Positions 21,826 through 33,619 of a stretch of DNA of 64,000 bases are shown piece after piece. This DNA comes from Lepeophtheirus salmonis. Taxonomy: Eukaryota; Arthropoda; Copepoda; Siphonostomatoida; Caligidae. Location of the stretch: the NCBI RefSeq assembly GCF_016086655.4, contig NC_052133.2, positions 49,158,383 to 49,222,382 on the forward strand. Reading direction: 5' to 3'. The first letter of the stretch is position 1. Each line of letters starts with the position of its first letter. The translations under genes were made by a program, and so were the position numbers. The notes under the pieces were generated by a model. The model did not search any database. It was given only the letters and a program-made list of their open reading frames with translations, and was not told the DNA's origin.

Positions 21826-22444
21826 ACCATAAGAAGACTACATTGATATTTTTGAAAGCGGTTTCTTGAGTGGAAGAGTCTGACAACGCCGTTAATGCGT
21901 TGAATAATTTGCACCATCCGTTCGTATAAGTTATAACTTGTAAATGCAAATTGTACAAATTACAAGGAGGAGCTAATTTTTACATACATTCAATGCGCTC
22001 ATTTAACCTTCACCATCTAAGTAATAATTAAATCCACATGTAGATGCATCAACATTCTTAACCAATTCGAATTAAGCAGATTTCTCCCTTATGTGGAAAG
22101 AATATTTTTTAAATGCGAACAAAAGAAATTGATCATCGTTTTGAAAAATGTTGCCGAGTTTATCCCCCTAAGAGTCATCCTGAAAGGTCAAATCAAGGTG
22201 ATTACATAATAGCCCAATGTTCTATAGGTAATTATACATCAGGATTGTATAGGTAGATCTTCAAGTCATTTCGTTTTTAATACTTACAATTAGTCCCATT
22301 TATATTGGTTTACTTAAATATACAATAAATCTACTAATTATTATGGATAATTAATTAATTATTGAATTATATGCATCACATAAGGTTTGTTATAAATAAA
22401 TAAAATGTTCCGCTTGATATTTTATTTTAGGAAACAAAGTTTTA

Positions 22445-23020
22445 ATTCAATTGTAGCAGCATCGTTGAAAAAATATATGTTGAAGCAAAGGGATCCCTTG
22501 TACTAGAAATGTTGAAAAACAGATGCTCCAAGGAGGACATCATGAAGGTACTCAAAGTCAACCAGACACTCATTTGAAGACACTAGAAATACATCGAGGA
22601 GGTCCGGAAAGGAAACAAAAAGACCCTGAAGACCCCTCGGCTAACCAAAGCCTTCAAAGACTAAGAGGAATCCGTCCCAATCCATACCTTGGTATCAAAC
22701 CTTTCAAACACAGGGAAATAAACAGCTGTTGTCTGAAGCCACCTCAATAAAGATGATGAAAGATGCAAAGCTCTCCTCAATAAATACATACACGTCTCAC
22801 CCTGACATTGTGATAATCTTCTCTGATGTAAACTATTTGAGGCCACCCAAAAGGACAACCCTCAAAATGACTGTATAATGACTAAGGACTCATCCAGGAT
22901 CTCTCTAACAGTCAAGAACATGTACAGAAGCCTGCCTTAGTTATAGTGTGGGGAAAGTGGCCTCTAATGTAGTGAAATCTCTGGCATTCCAGATCTATGA
23001 TGGAGTCAAAATTAATAGAT
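22445..23020 (+). pseudogene. mariner-type transposase, N-terminal and first catalytic region
   Basis: Frames give LKNRCSKEDIMKVLKVNQTL (helix-turn-helix), KTLKTPRLTKAFKD, then SPDIVIIFSDVNYLRPPKR (first catalytic D in FSD), and VGKVASNVVKSLAFQIYDG followed by VKIN. The order fits a Tc1/mariner transposase up to just before the second D. Several stops and frame changes are present and no terminal repeats were found. Its lineage relative to the others is not resolved. 23021-23642 shows nothing else. Confidence 0.65.
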
Positions 23021-23642
23021 TTCTTTAGTTGTACTTGTTGAAGACAAAGGTATTGCCTTTTGTTTATCAATTAATATGCATAATTAAATGTTTTAAAAAC
23101 AATATTCTGATATGTCAAAAGTATAGGATATACCGTATGTTGAGAAATTGATGGTGGTTTTTTGCACGGACCTTAATCAAATAATTTTCCTACCCAGTAA
23201 CCATACTGTAACTATGAATATTTTCGGTTCCTTTGTTGTATGATGTTTTTGTGTTAGCATTATGTTGCTATCCCTGCTATTGGGTTAAACCCAAGGAATG
23301 TCTATTATTGAATAATTTAAAACAACATTTTACTTCGTGGTATTACATCATAGGTACATTGTTAATATTATTGAGGGGATATGCCATTTTTTGGGGATTA
23401 CCCATAATATGTTAAACTTTGTGGTGGGTCACTTCATATTGTAATTGCTTACCTCAAGTAAGAACTTTGGTTAGAACATATGTATAATCTGGTTCATGTC
23501 GCAAATGACGATGTATGTTTCTTGTAGCAGGGTAGTAAGTGTGGAAAGCAACAAGTTTTAGAGCTCTGTTCTATAATGGAATCTTATATGAGTTCTCTAT
23601 TAGGGTGACAGATGTGAAAAATTGTCTAATGTGTATACAATG

Positions 23643-23935
23643 CAGGGGGGTCCGTAAAGGTTGGGTTGGAGGAGGGGTTGTAGCACCCTCCCTCAACAAA
23701 TTAAGGAATTTTTCCTTTTTTATAGAAAATTTAATATTTTAAATTTTTTTTCCAAAAAATTAAATAGTTGACATATAATATTTTTTTGGTACAGCCTTGG
23801 ATTTTTGTAGAAAAATTAATTTTTTGAGAATAGCTATGGGTTTTTGAAAAAATTTAACATTAGAAATTGTTTCGAAGAAATTTAGTATTTGAATTTTTTT
23901 CACCCCCTCCAAAAAAGATTATAACAAAACTTTGT
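23643..23935 (+). mobile_element. R1 fragment e, left end
   Basis: CAGGGGGGTCCGTAAAGGTT, GGGTTGGAGGAGGGGTTGTA and GCACCCTCC, then A/T-rich core, match the R1 left terminus. The right end is missing. 23936-24365 shows nothing recognisable. Confidence 0.65.
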
Positions 23936-24365
23936 AAAGTGTAACATATTATAGACAAAGACAAATTAATATTTGGCGGGAATTTACCACCTAGATATAA
24001 AACCCCGAGAAATCCTGGGATCTCGAAGGAAAACCTCTAATACATTTATATATGCATAGCGAATCAGAGCTAAAAGTAAAAGGATGTGGCTTCAAATAGG
24101 CCTAGAGGAAGTTATATTTTATATTGTTATTATAATTCAAAATATGTTCTTTATTATTATTTGAATAATATCTACTTTCACTTTCTTTCTTAACCATTGA
24201 TTAATGGTGTACCAAAATCAAAAAACCCTTTTGCATTATATTTTTAGGATCATTATACATATAATAATTTAATTTAAATGTCTTACAATTAATTTGAACA
24301 GGTCTACATAATATAAAGGTCGGCTTTGGAAAAAATAAGATTTGGATCTATAGATAATATTTCCT

Positions 24366-25305
24366 TTAGGTCTGTTTGCACCAACTTGACTTAGATTTAG
24401 AAAATAAAAACTAATGACGTCGCTGCAGGAAACAATTTATTTGAAATTATGAAATTATTCTCTTGAACTCAAAGTTCGATTCCCGGTCGTTCCTAGACAA
24501 TGAAATATACTTCATGTATATTATGGGTATCACCGGAGCCCAAAATTGAGCTATCTCGCATTCTGATCCCTCAAAAGTTGCAATTTGTAAATAGAAATCC
24601 GTTTTACTAAAAAAAAATGGTGGAGAAAAAAATTTACCACCCCCCAACCCCTTTTAGAAAGGTCAGTGAAACTAGTTTCAGAGGCTTTCTGTAAGGTTTA
24701 CAGATATAGCCAAAGACACGGATACGTTTTGTCAACTTTAAAATCAGGAAAATTTAAAACTAAGTCCCAATACCCAGTTTGATATATTTACATATAATAT
24801 GTTTAAAAATAACATTCAGCAAAGATTAACTATAATTATCCACATTATATTATATACTAACTTATATAGAATTAAAAAAATAAGATATTGACAGAATTTT
24901 CTCCTTTTCATAAGTAATTTTTTATCTTTTTCGTCTATTTTCGCAATAAATCAGGGGGCGCGCAACGTTTATGTCGCTGTAGAAGCAAGGGATTTAACTT
25001 TAGCAAAAAATTACATATCGTGCAATATCATTTTTTAAAGCACATAAAGCTTTTTTATTAACAAGAAAAAAAAGTTCATAATATTTTTTTTTTTTCATTT
25101 GCAACTTTTGAGGGGCCAGAATGCGTGATAGCTCAATTTTGGGCTCTTGTGAACCCCTAATGTATATGGACCTCAAAGAAGATTCCCTGGTCCGATGGAG
25201 TAAATGTAATACTATAATGTTTACTAATACTTAACTCCACCTGATCAATTAAAGGAACATTAAAAAAAAATCTAAATTGAATTTAAGTCAAATTGGTGCA
25301 ACACG
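24366..25305. mobile_element. fold-back (inverted-repeat) element R4, about 940 bp
   Basis: The ends GTTTGCACCAACTTGACTTA (24366) and AAGTCAAATTGGTGCAACAC (25286-25305) are inverted copies. Longer sub-terminal arms also pair: GAGCCCAAAATTGAGCTATC near 24536 against GATAGCTCAATTTTGGGCTC near 25127, with TTGCAACTTTTGAGG beyond. No ORF resembling a transposase is seen. A partial copy of one arm lies at 28705-28930. The class is unresolved. Confidence 0.65.
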
Positions 25306-25309
25306 GTAT

Positions 25310-26525
25310 AAGTTTAATGAAATAAATTTTAGGAAAACAATTCCTCATTGATACATTTACGGAACAGCTTTTACTGTTGAGACCGTGACGAGTAAATTTG
25401 ACCGCCCCTAATTTATAGATTTTACCCTACCTTTGGTGTCCTCCTTTTTTTTCTTTTTTTTACCAAAAGTTTTGTTTTTCATCTTTTTTTTTTTTTTAAA
25501 GAAAATAAACTTCTATCTTTTGATTAGGTGCAAATCCACTGGTTATAAATATTCGTTTCTGTTTTGGAAGTACATGCAAGATTCGAATCCATAGGGATAC
25601 TACATGAATAACCGAATTTTCTTTTCTAGTTGATAAATGGGCATATACTTTTTTTCTAACTGACTAAATTATGACGCCCCTTCATAATGTATTTTACTAC
25701 TCTTAGACTAGAAATTTGCAGAGGGTTATTTCAGATCTGTTTTTGTTTCAAACTTTATTTCAAATTTTGCATCTTTTTTTTTTCTTTTTTTTTTTAGAAA
25801 ATAGTTCCATTATTAAAACAAAGTGGGTCTTTTCGTCACCACCTACTAGCTAAGGGCAATGCCGGTTACTATCGCTAATTATATAATAAAATACTTAAAT
25901 TTAAATGTATTTGTTATGTACCTTTCTTATCCCAAAATTCAAAATTGATTCAATGGGCTCTTAGTGAATGACAGCCTCCCGAAAAAATACGAAACCTTAG
26001 TATCTACTTTAATATATTTAATTTTAAGCATTATATTATATAACAAATAATCTTATATGAAGTACAAAAAGAATCCCTTTTAAATGATTTAAATAGTTAA
26101 TAATTCTGTAGGATGAATTTATGGTTTTATAAGAACTCGTAAATATATAAATGTTTACTATGATAAATTAATATTTGAAATAGTATAAATCTTAAAAATA
26201 TGTGAGTTTTTCATATTCTGAATAGTAAGTTTTTAATCATCATATTCAGAGGTGCTTTAACCACTAAGAACGAGGGAAGGTACAGAATTTTATTCTCTTC
26301 CCCTCTGCAAATTTACATCATTTATTAAGCTATATAAGCAGATATATTTTTCCAGAAAGGCCTCTCAAAACCGGTTTTAAGAGGGGGCTTTAAAAAAAGG
26401 AAAAAAAAATGTATATTTGTAAAATTTAAATTTTTCTTTTAAAAGGAAATATATCACGCCTCTCGCAAAAAACGAAGAAATTAAAAATAAGATAATTTGT
26501 ATTATACAATCTGTTAAAGGGTTAA
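25310..26525. other. no gene; pyrimidine tracts
   Basis: Poly-T/CT tracts around 25445-25495 and 25765-25795 lie in two loosely similar segments (CCGCCCCTAATTTATAGATT / ACGCCCCTTCATAATGTATT). Otherwise A/T-rich and featureless. Confidence 0.4.
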
Positions 26526-26529
26526 TCGA

Positions 26530-26930
26530 GATCAGATAAAAAGGTTCGGTCCTAGGACTGATTTTCTAATTAGTTCCCTCCCCCCCCCTCGGTCTTTTTT
26601 TTTTATTATTATTATTAATTATTGGTCCGATCTTTTTTTTTACCATTCAACATTCCTAAACACCTACTAATCGGTCCTTCAGTCCTACCTATCTTATAAT
26701 TTTTTTTACTCCTAGCTAAGATTGAAGAATAATAAAAATGAAGAAAAGAATTAATGATGGCTAAAACGTATATACTTAACGTAATACTTACGTTTCATAC
26801 GTTATTTCAGCTGTTGTAGTTACCATAAAAGACCGATAAGTACTTGTCCTAGGATTGACAAATAATATTAGTACCGAACTCCAGCCTTTCTAGTTGTTTT
26901 TTTTAGAACGATCCAACACTAGGGTCTATA
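26530..26930 (+). repeat. dispersed repeat R5, longest copy
   Basis: Repeated GGTCC/GACCGAT words (TCGGTCCTAGGACTGA, TTGGTCCGATC, AAAGACCGATAAG) end in AACGATCCAACACTAGGG, shared with 648-662. A (TTA)n run lies inside at about 26603-26622. Confidence 0.55.
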
Positions 26931-27233
26931 CGAGCAAATTTTTTAGTAATAAAACCCTATTTCCATTCATATTAAGCAGAATGGTGAACCATTGGATCTC
27001 AAAATGGGACTAACAAATAGGACTGATTAGACAACTTTTCTTGTTCTCCAGAATTTTTTACTATTGAAAAAAAAATAACAATTGTGGGGAAATTTCATAG
27101 TTTCATTGCTTGAATGCATTATACTTTTTCGGAATGGCGAATGGTGAAAAAACTTTTATAGGGTTGTTTATTCTTCAAAACTTAGTATTTTGTATGAAAT
27201 AACTATTTCACAAACTCATATTTTTCTTAAATA

Positions 27234-28095
27234 CAGTGTGCAATCAAAACTAGCAGTAGCATTTAATTACTACCCCGTTATTTTTAATTATGAGGCTTCG
27301 CTACGTAATTAAACGATATCTGAAACAAAAATAAACCATTTTTGTTTTTATCCCATGTCTTTAAGTGTAAAATTGTCGAAAAAAAAGAAAAATGTGTACT
27401 CATAGATGACAGCAAAGACCCTTGACATCTCCATCCGGACTGCTTACAACGTCAAGAAGTGCATTATAGCCATTCCATATAGCCAATAACAACCAAAAAT
27501 TTCCCAGTAACAATATGATAAAATTGAACAAATCATCTCCTCGCAAAATATGTTATTATTTTGCGAGGTATTGCACATTCATTGATATCTTAATTAAAGG
27601 CAATATCAATAGATATTAGTGATGTTACTATACCAATCTTTTTGCAGCAGTTCCAGCACCAAAGTTCAAGGGTTCAAGGTTATTTCACATGGAACTTATA
27701 AGTATAATTATTGGGGAAGGATTAACAGAAGAACCAAACAAGTATAACTAAACTAAGACCTTTGTTAATAGCATCAGCTGCCTGTTATATGATATTACAG
27801 CCACATACAGCCAAGAAGAACCTAAACTTCTGCTACAACTATATGGCGTACTTCTGGCCTGTCTCCATATAGTCTTCCTTCAGCCTGACCTCAATCTCCT
27901 GGACTTTGCAGTTTGGGGTGTCTTGGAGAAGAATGGATGCTGCACCTCTCAAACAAATTTGGATTCGCTCCAAGCTGCCATCATCACAGCGTGGTACGCC
28001 ATGAATAGAGCCTTCATCGCCAAGAGCTGCTAATCGGTTCGCCGGCATGTGTAGGCTGTTATTGTTTGTGAAGGAGGACATATTGAAAAAAGATA
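27234..28095 (+). mobile_element. MarD mariner-type element, decayed
   Basis: CAGTGTGCAATCAAAACTAG after TA (27232-27233) is a plausible left terminus. A helix-turn-helix remnant at about 27410-27475 reads MTAKTLDISIRTAYNVKKCI. The first catalytic part is gone. The C-terminal region is at 27790-28083. No clear right terminal repeat was found. Confidence 0.65.
27790..28083 (+). pseudogene. MarD transposase C-terminal fragment
   Basis: A first frame gives PHTAKKNLNFCYNYMAYFWP, the region after the second catalytic D. After a frame change the next reads QPDLNLLDFAVWGVLEKN (third D), SLQAAIITAWYAMNRAFIAK, a TAA and a TAG in place of sense codons, and VIVCEGGHIE at the end. The same C-terminus, more decayed, is at 37950-38212. 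An opposite-strand ORF over this region is a shadow. Confidence 0.8.
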
Positions 28096-28559
28096 TGGGT
28101 AAATATTTTAGTACTTAAATATATCACAAATTGGTTTATAAATGTCGTTTTTTTACTCTATTAAAATTCCTTTTTTCGTAATTTAGTAAGTCTTGGGTCC
28201 CCACTCTCTTGTCTTACAATGTTAAGCATTTGTTTAAGTTTGTTACAAAAATACGCATTTTGCAAATAATCGTTTAACGTTGCAGTGTTAATTTCGTACC
28301 GTCTTCGTCACATTTAGTATCTTCTTTATTTCCGTCAAGAATAGTAAATATTGGCTTTACTCAGGTCAAACAGAAAGAAAAAAAATTTCGTTTCTTTTTC
28401 GTCTCGTAATCGGAATACATAAAAAAACACAACTATTATTGGACTAATACGTTTTGTCTACCTGACAAAACTAACACTGATCGATGTATACACTTCCAGT
28501 TATAGTACCCTTGTATATATTTATAAACTTCTTATAGGCATAATAAACCTAAGAATATG
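28096..28559. other. no recognisable feature
   Basis: A/T-rich; nothing matched in either strand. Confidence 0.45.
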
Positions 28560-28704
28560 TTATGTAACTTAAAGTAAATTTAAATTTCAAATAATAGATT
28601 TTTTTGGAAAACACTTTCAAACATCCACATTTATTCCCAAAAAAATTACAAAAACTTTCATAGTTATCAGCAAAAAATTGCAAAAATTACACCTGTTTAC
28701 AAAA
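28560..28704. mobile_element. R1-like core fragment f
   Basis: TTTTTTTGGAAAACAC, CACATTTATTCCCAAAAAAA and TCATAGTTATCAGCAAAAAA are R1 core units. A further R1-like stretch lies at 28930-29040 beyond an R4 fragment, so R4 and R1 pieces are interleaved here. Confidence 0.4.
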
Positions 28705-28930
28705 TATATATTTTTTCTTTTCTTTTTAATGTTCCTTTAATTGGTTTGATGGAGTTGCACTGATTAAGTATAAGTAATTATGCTGTTACAATTATTCCAT
28801 CTAACCTAGAAAAGTTTTGGTGAAATCCATATACATAAAGTATATTCCTTTCTCTAGGCATCACCGGGGCGCGAACGTATACACATCAAGTTCAAGAGAA
28901 TAACAAACGTACAAACATCATTTTTTTGGG
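28705..28930 (-). repeat. R4 arm fragment
   Basis: TTAATGTTCCTTTAATTGGT and CATATACATAAAGTATATTC match the reverse complement of 25040-25260. GTTCAAGAGAATAA matches the reverse complement of 24453-24466. Confidence 0.5.
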
Positions 28931-29139
28931 AAAAAAATCAAATATTAAATTTTTTTTTAAAATTTTTTTTTTTAAATTCAAATAGTGAATTTTTGGGAAT
29001 TAAATTTTAAAAATTCATTGCTTTTGACAGCGGACGTACCCGATCTTTGCAAATCCAGGTCGTTTCAAAAAAAATTGAAAGGTTTGGAAACTTGTATCCA
29101 TTAATATTACTATTTATTCTTCTTGATTATTTTAGTAGC

Positions 29140-29680
29140 CATAGACCCGACATTGCTCGTAGCTATTAGGCGTCGATAAACAGACAAACTTTGGCATAAT
29201 AATATAGAATTACTTTATATATATATATAGAAGGTAACACTCCCAAAAATCCTGAGCCTTTCTCGTTGTATTTCATGAGCACGCTCACACAAAACTACTC
29301 CATACTGAGATTTTTTCCCCCTTAATAATTATAACAGATTAAGAAAATATAAAACACTGCGTAACTTGCCAGCAACATCAAAATAGGCACGCTAAAAATG
29401 CATAGGATTTACATATCTAAATATATCTATCCCCCTTTTCTTTTCTTTTTTTAATATGAGGTGCTGAGCTTTAGCTACAGACACTCGTTCCTAAACCTCG
29501 TCTACAGTCATATTCATTATTTTTTATGTGCACTCCACATGTATTTTTCTTTTTTAATATGACGCGCTGAGCTATAGCTCCACACGCTCGTTATTAACAA
29601 TAAATACTCTTCAGACAATCCTGTAAACACGCAGACAGACAAACTTTGCTTTATTATCTATTATATATTTTTACACTTCG
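29140..29680 (+). repeat. R2 copies, two consecutive
   Basis: Two occurrences of the conserved block: CGATAAACAGACAAACTTTG (29172) and GCAGACAGACAAACTTTGCT (29632). Between them are GCTCACACAAAACTACTCCA and a duplicated GCGCTGAGCT/GTGCTGAGCTTTAGC segment. A (TA)n run sits at 29214-29230. Confidence 0.55.
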
Positions 29681-29684
29681 CTAG

Positions 29685-29926
29685 AATAGGTCAATTTTGG
29701 GTGGAAGAACTGACAAGGTAGCTCTATGCCTCATTGTCACAATTTTACAATTGTCTGTATCGTTTGTCGATAAGTTTTTAAGAGTATTGGTCACAGAGAT
29801 CAAGTAGAACTATTACATCATACTCCACAAAATCGGCAAACAACGATACAAACAATAGGGAAGTGTCCATGGGGCAATAAGGCATAGGTTTAATTCAAAT
29901 GTTACTCCCTCAAAAATCGACCTATT
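29685..29926. mobile_element. small palindromic MITE, 242 bp
   Basis: The ends AATAGGTCAATTTTGGGTGG and CTCAAAAATCGACCTATT are inverted copies. Pairing continues inward: CTATGCCTCATTG with CAATAAGGCATAG, and TGTATCGTTTGTCGAT with ATCGGCAAACAACGATACA. Nearly the whole element could fold into one hairpin. No coding content. TA follows the right end (29926-29927). Confidence 0.75.
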
Positions 29927-30711
29927 ATCTAGGCAGGGTAGCCAAAAAATGAGTTAAAAAATACCACTTGAATGGAGTATTTATGATATTACAAATTACA
30001 TGAATATGTAAAATGGATTAATATTTATGCTATATTTAAAATTCACTAATGGAATTTTAATTAATATTATTATTTTGGGATTTTTATACAAGCCCAATCA
30101 AAAAAAAGAAGTGGTTATTTTGCATGGGAAATTGGGAGCTTTTGAAACCTATTACTTTTTGGTTCAAGGCTCTTATAAATTATTTTAATGCACTTTTTTT
30201 AGAAAATTTCTCATTTTTTTTAAAGGACTTTTTTTATTAGAAACTGTGAATGAATAGGTAGCAGTGGCTAAAGACCTTGGCCAAAACGACTACGGAGGGT
30301 TGACTTAATATCTCTATATTAGCTCATTTTTGTATACAAAATTTGAAACTTTGAAATCAAATGATTCATTAATACTAGAGATATAAGGGTGTATGTGGCA
30401 AAAATCAAATATATTTCCTAAAAAAAGTTGGTGAAACTTGAGTAAGCTTTCATTTCAACATCAATAGCTCGCTCAAATTATATTTAACTATACTCAAAAC
30501 TCTTGTTTAAGTTAACTAAATCATATTGATTTCAATTTTTTTTTTTTTTTAATATGTAAAATAAAATAACCAATCAAAAATAGCAAGTTTTTACGGGGAA
30601 TTTAAGCATATCACGAAGCAGGGAGAAAAAAATACTCATTACAAGTTATATCTCTTAAATTAATAAACCAATTCATCTCAAATATTCACACTTTAAAGTA
30701 ATATCCTATGA
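29927..30711. other. no recognisable feature
   Basis: A/T-rich, with long T runs around 30540-30552. No repeat partner or coding patch identified. Confidence 0.45.
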
Positions 30712-31275
30712 CGTATCTACTAGTGATAGGACGCTTTCCAAAAAAATCCCAATGCCGATTCTTTAATATTTTATATTATATTTCTTTAAAATTCCAAAAA
30801 TTTTATAATTTTTTTGGAAAACAAATTATAAAAATTTCAAATCTTAAACTTTTTGAAATAAGAAAAACAAGTATTAATTTTTTTGGAAAAAAATTTCAAA
30901 TATATAATTTGATATATAATTTTTTTTCAAAAATCCAAAAATCAATTCAAAATTTCAAAAATTATTTAGAATAAAAAAAATTTAAAATCCACAGTTATTT
31001 ACAAAAAAAATAACTTTATGTTGAAAAATTTCTAAAACTACAGTTGTTCTCAAAGAAATAATTTTTTTAGAAAAAAATTTCTAATATAAAAATTCCACTA
31101 GTACATTTATTGGAGAAAAATTTCAAAATTACAAAGTTGTTTTCAGAAAATTAAAATTTTTGGAAAAAATTTCAAAATTTACATGAGATTTCTAATGTTA
31201 CATTTAAAAAAAAAAATTCAAGTATAAAATTTTCTAGTAAAAAGTAAAAATTCCTGAATTGGGGGAGGGCTATTT
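30712..31275. mobile_element. R1 element, copy g (decayed ends)
   Basis: A/T-rich core with unit words CACAGTTATTTACAAAAAAA and ACAGTTGTTCTCAAAGAAAT, ending CCTGAATTGGGGGAGGGCTA, the R1 G-rich margin. Left terminus reduced to GGACGC at 30719. Confidence 0.55.
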
Positions 31276-31319
31276 TTTTTTCATAACTTTTATAAGTAAT
31301 AAATAGTTAAATACCATTA

Positions 31320-31600
31320 ATAAATAAGAATAGGATAATCATTATTTTCCAGATGGCGATTCCAAAATAAACACCAAATTATCGAATTCTGAATAATCTT
31401 CCCATCACTAATATCTACATCCTGTAGATTGGCGTCATATATTACATCATAATTGAAGGCAAAGTCATCTTTGAGGTTCATAATACATGTTTTTACTAGA
31501 TAAAATAGCCAAATTTCTTATTTATCTTGATTAAACTCCATTCAAAATGTCTTTAAAAATATATAACAACTTACGTATATAACAACTAATTTTTGTCTAC
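31320..31600 (+). repeat. dispersed repeat R14, copy 1
   Basis: ATTACATCATAATTGAAGGC and GATTAAACTCCATTCAAAAT / TTTAAAAATATATAACAACTT correspond to 49480-49620 (ATTACATCATAATTGAAGGA, CTTAATTAAATGGCTTTAAG). A weaker third copy is at 61150-61245. Confidence 0.5.
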
Positions 31601-31639
31601 ACTCTGTAAATTAGAATGTCTAACAATGCAAAGATTGAT

Positions 31640-32065
31640 TTTTTTATTGTTTTTTAAATTAAAAAATTAAAAGTTTTTGGAAAGAAAATTCGAAAATACT
31701 CAAATGTTCACAAAAAAATTATATTTTTTGGAAACAAAAAATCAAAAATCCATGGTTGTTCAGAAAAAAATTCAAAAAATAAATTTCAAATTTTGAATTT
31801 TGCAGAGAAACATTTCTAAAATCTATAGCTCTTCTCAAAAAGTTTTTTTTTTTTTTGAAAAAGAATTCTAATAAGAAATTGCAAATATTACATTTCCAAA
31901 GCTATTCTGAAAAAATTAAATTTTTTGGATAATAACTTCAAAAATTTAATTTCAATTATTACATATTTTGGAGCAAAATTTCCGTAACTATTCACAAAAA
32001 ATTTGAAAAATTAAATTTTTTTAAAATTATATTTTCTTGTAAAAATTCCTTAATTTAATCTAAAT
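31640..32065. mobile_element. R1 element, copy h (decayed ends)
   Basis: Core of TTTTTGGAAAGAAAATTC-type units with CCATGGTTGTTCAGAAAAAA and CTATAGCTCTTCTCAAAAAG; ends AATTAGGACGCTACTG near 32073, a decayed R1 terminus. 32066-32369 shows nothing else. Confidence 0.5.
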
Positions 32066-32369
32066 TAGGACGCTACTGATTGTTAATAAATATTTGGTTA
32101 AAATATATTCTATTATACAACTAGGTATTAGGAGTACATATTTTTGATAGACAGTAAGATTTAATCTCTTTCATTTGTCCGTTCCATTTTTACATTCAAA
32201 TACAGGTCAGCGCTGCCTCTCGTAAGGAATTTAATCTGTTATAGGGATTAATTATAGGAACTGTTTAACGTCCTTGTCAGGTTATGTGAGGGCCTTGTAA
32301 CATGGAAAGACTAAATAGAATTTTATACTATAATGAAATGAAAAATCCAAAATCAAAACAAAAATTTAT

Positions 32370-32520
32370 ATCACAAGAAAATGATGCCACAGAGTTATTT
32401 GAATTTAAAATAGAAATTTCTACTTCTTCTTTGTGTTTACAATTTGAGATCCTGTGAGGTTTTGATTGGATAGAGGACACTCTAGTGGTTCTTCTTGTAC
32501 ATCAAACAGTCCTTAAATTA
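32370..32520 (-). repeat. dispersed repeat R16, reverse copy
   Basis: AATGATGCCACAGAGTTATT, ACAATTTGAGATCCTGTGAG and TTTTGATTGG are the reverse complement of the R16 blocks at 16800-16915. 32521-33056 shows nothing I can assign. Confidence 0.6.
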
Positions 32521-33056
32521 TTGAAAGAAAAAATTATTTACGCGTATCCCTAGGTAGGGATTTTTATCTTTACTCTTTAACTAAAAGGAAAATTGTTTTT
32601 ATCCAATAATATCTTAGCAACAAGAAATGTAATAAAAATACGTTATACAGGGATTGAAAAGATATAATTGAATTACTTAGTAGTTCAACCCAATCCTGGC
32701 TTCAAGGAATGAACACTATTCATTCCTCGATGTTACCACCCGTAGAGAACTCAGGTTTTGAAATAAACGAGAAATTAGGCCTCCAACCATTATAACCCAC
32801 CTGAGGAGTAGTTCCCTGGTGATGAAGCAGAGAAATACTATGCCTTTATGACAACCAACTATCTCTCGAGTCAGTTAAAAATAGACAAATAAGGACAAAT
32901 TCAATTTATACTAATAAATCGAATCATGTAATATCGTTAAATTGACTTTAAATCAATCTAGATTACCTTAGGGTGAATATTTTGAATTACTGTCTAGGGA
33001 CTATTCCGGCTAATAATTAATAAAAAACAAATATTCAAAGATCAACAGTTGTCATC

Positions 33057-33382
33057 ATGGAGGCGAAAAGGCAAAGGGTGTCGGATTTGCTCGACACAAA
33101 AGTGAATGTCGAGGAAATTATTAGGTCCTAGGGTGTTCCAAGGTCTTGCTTACAAGATCAAAAGTATGAGGGCATAGCTTTAAGGGGTCCATTGGTAGCA
33201 GTAGACGCCGGAAAATCGGGATCGTGGAGGACGTGGATGTCTAGGATTCCGGCCAAGTCGGTAAAGCAGTATAACAAGACTCTCAATGTCACTGATTGGA
33301 CTGTGAAGAGGTATGTGAAGGATTTGGGGAAGTCCTTTTATGTAAAAAGATATTGGCAACTGCTATCAACAGCCCAAGGCTA
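33057..33382 (+). pseudogene. MarC transposase, DNA-binding N-terminal part
   Basis: One frame runs 108 codons with a single TAG at 33129: MEAKRQRVSDLLDTKVNVEE, IIRS, stop, GVPRSCLQDQKYEGIALRG, ARG-like linker, IPAKSVKQYNKTLNVTDWTV and KRYVKDLGKSFYVKR. This is a bipartite helix-turn-helix layout. After the stop at 33382 the next frame continues NRIKGSLKLLTWLKHNVSTV and LIYS, where the first catalytic D would follow; here it reads Q. Confidence 0.7.
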
Positions 33383-33619
33383 ATCGGATCAAGGGAAGCC
33401 TGAAATTGTTGACATGGTTAAAGCATAATGTGTCAACAGTTCTCATCTATTCACAGCCTGTTCTTCCCACGATTATTTAATCTTGAACATAGTCGAGAAG
33501 AGAGTCTGTGCTATCCGTCACCGAAGTTTGAATGAGCTCAAGGCCTTCATCAAGCAGCTGTGGGTGCCCATGTCTGAGGCCTTCGCCGAGAAGTGGCTTT
33601 AGGGAGCTGTTCGAAGTCA

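Noticed and set aside
24465..24490. GTTCGATTCCCGGTC, resembling a tRNA/SINE B box
   Set aside because: Flanking bases do not pair as a T-stem and no A box or acceptor stem is found upstream. It lies within the fold-back element. Similar words at 6190 and 25575 also lack tRNA context.
30708..30974. 88-codon ORF
   Set aside because: Low-complexity Phe/Lys/Asn translation of an R1 A/T-rich core; the same applies to 1466-1666, 47183-47565 and 57748-57930.
32760..32880. A frame reading PGDEAEKYYAFM, recalling neuropeptide Y-family precursors
   Set aside because: Only a few residues fit, no signal peptide or processing site follows, and a stop precedes it.
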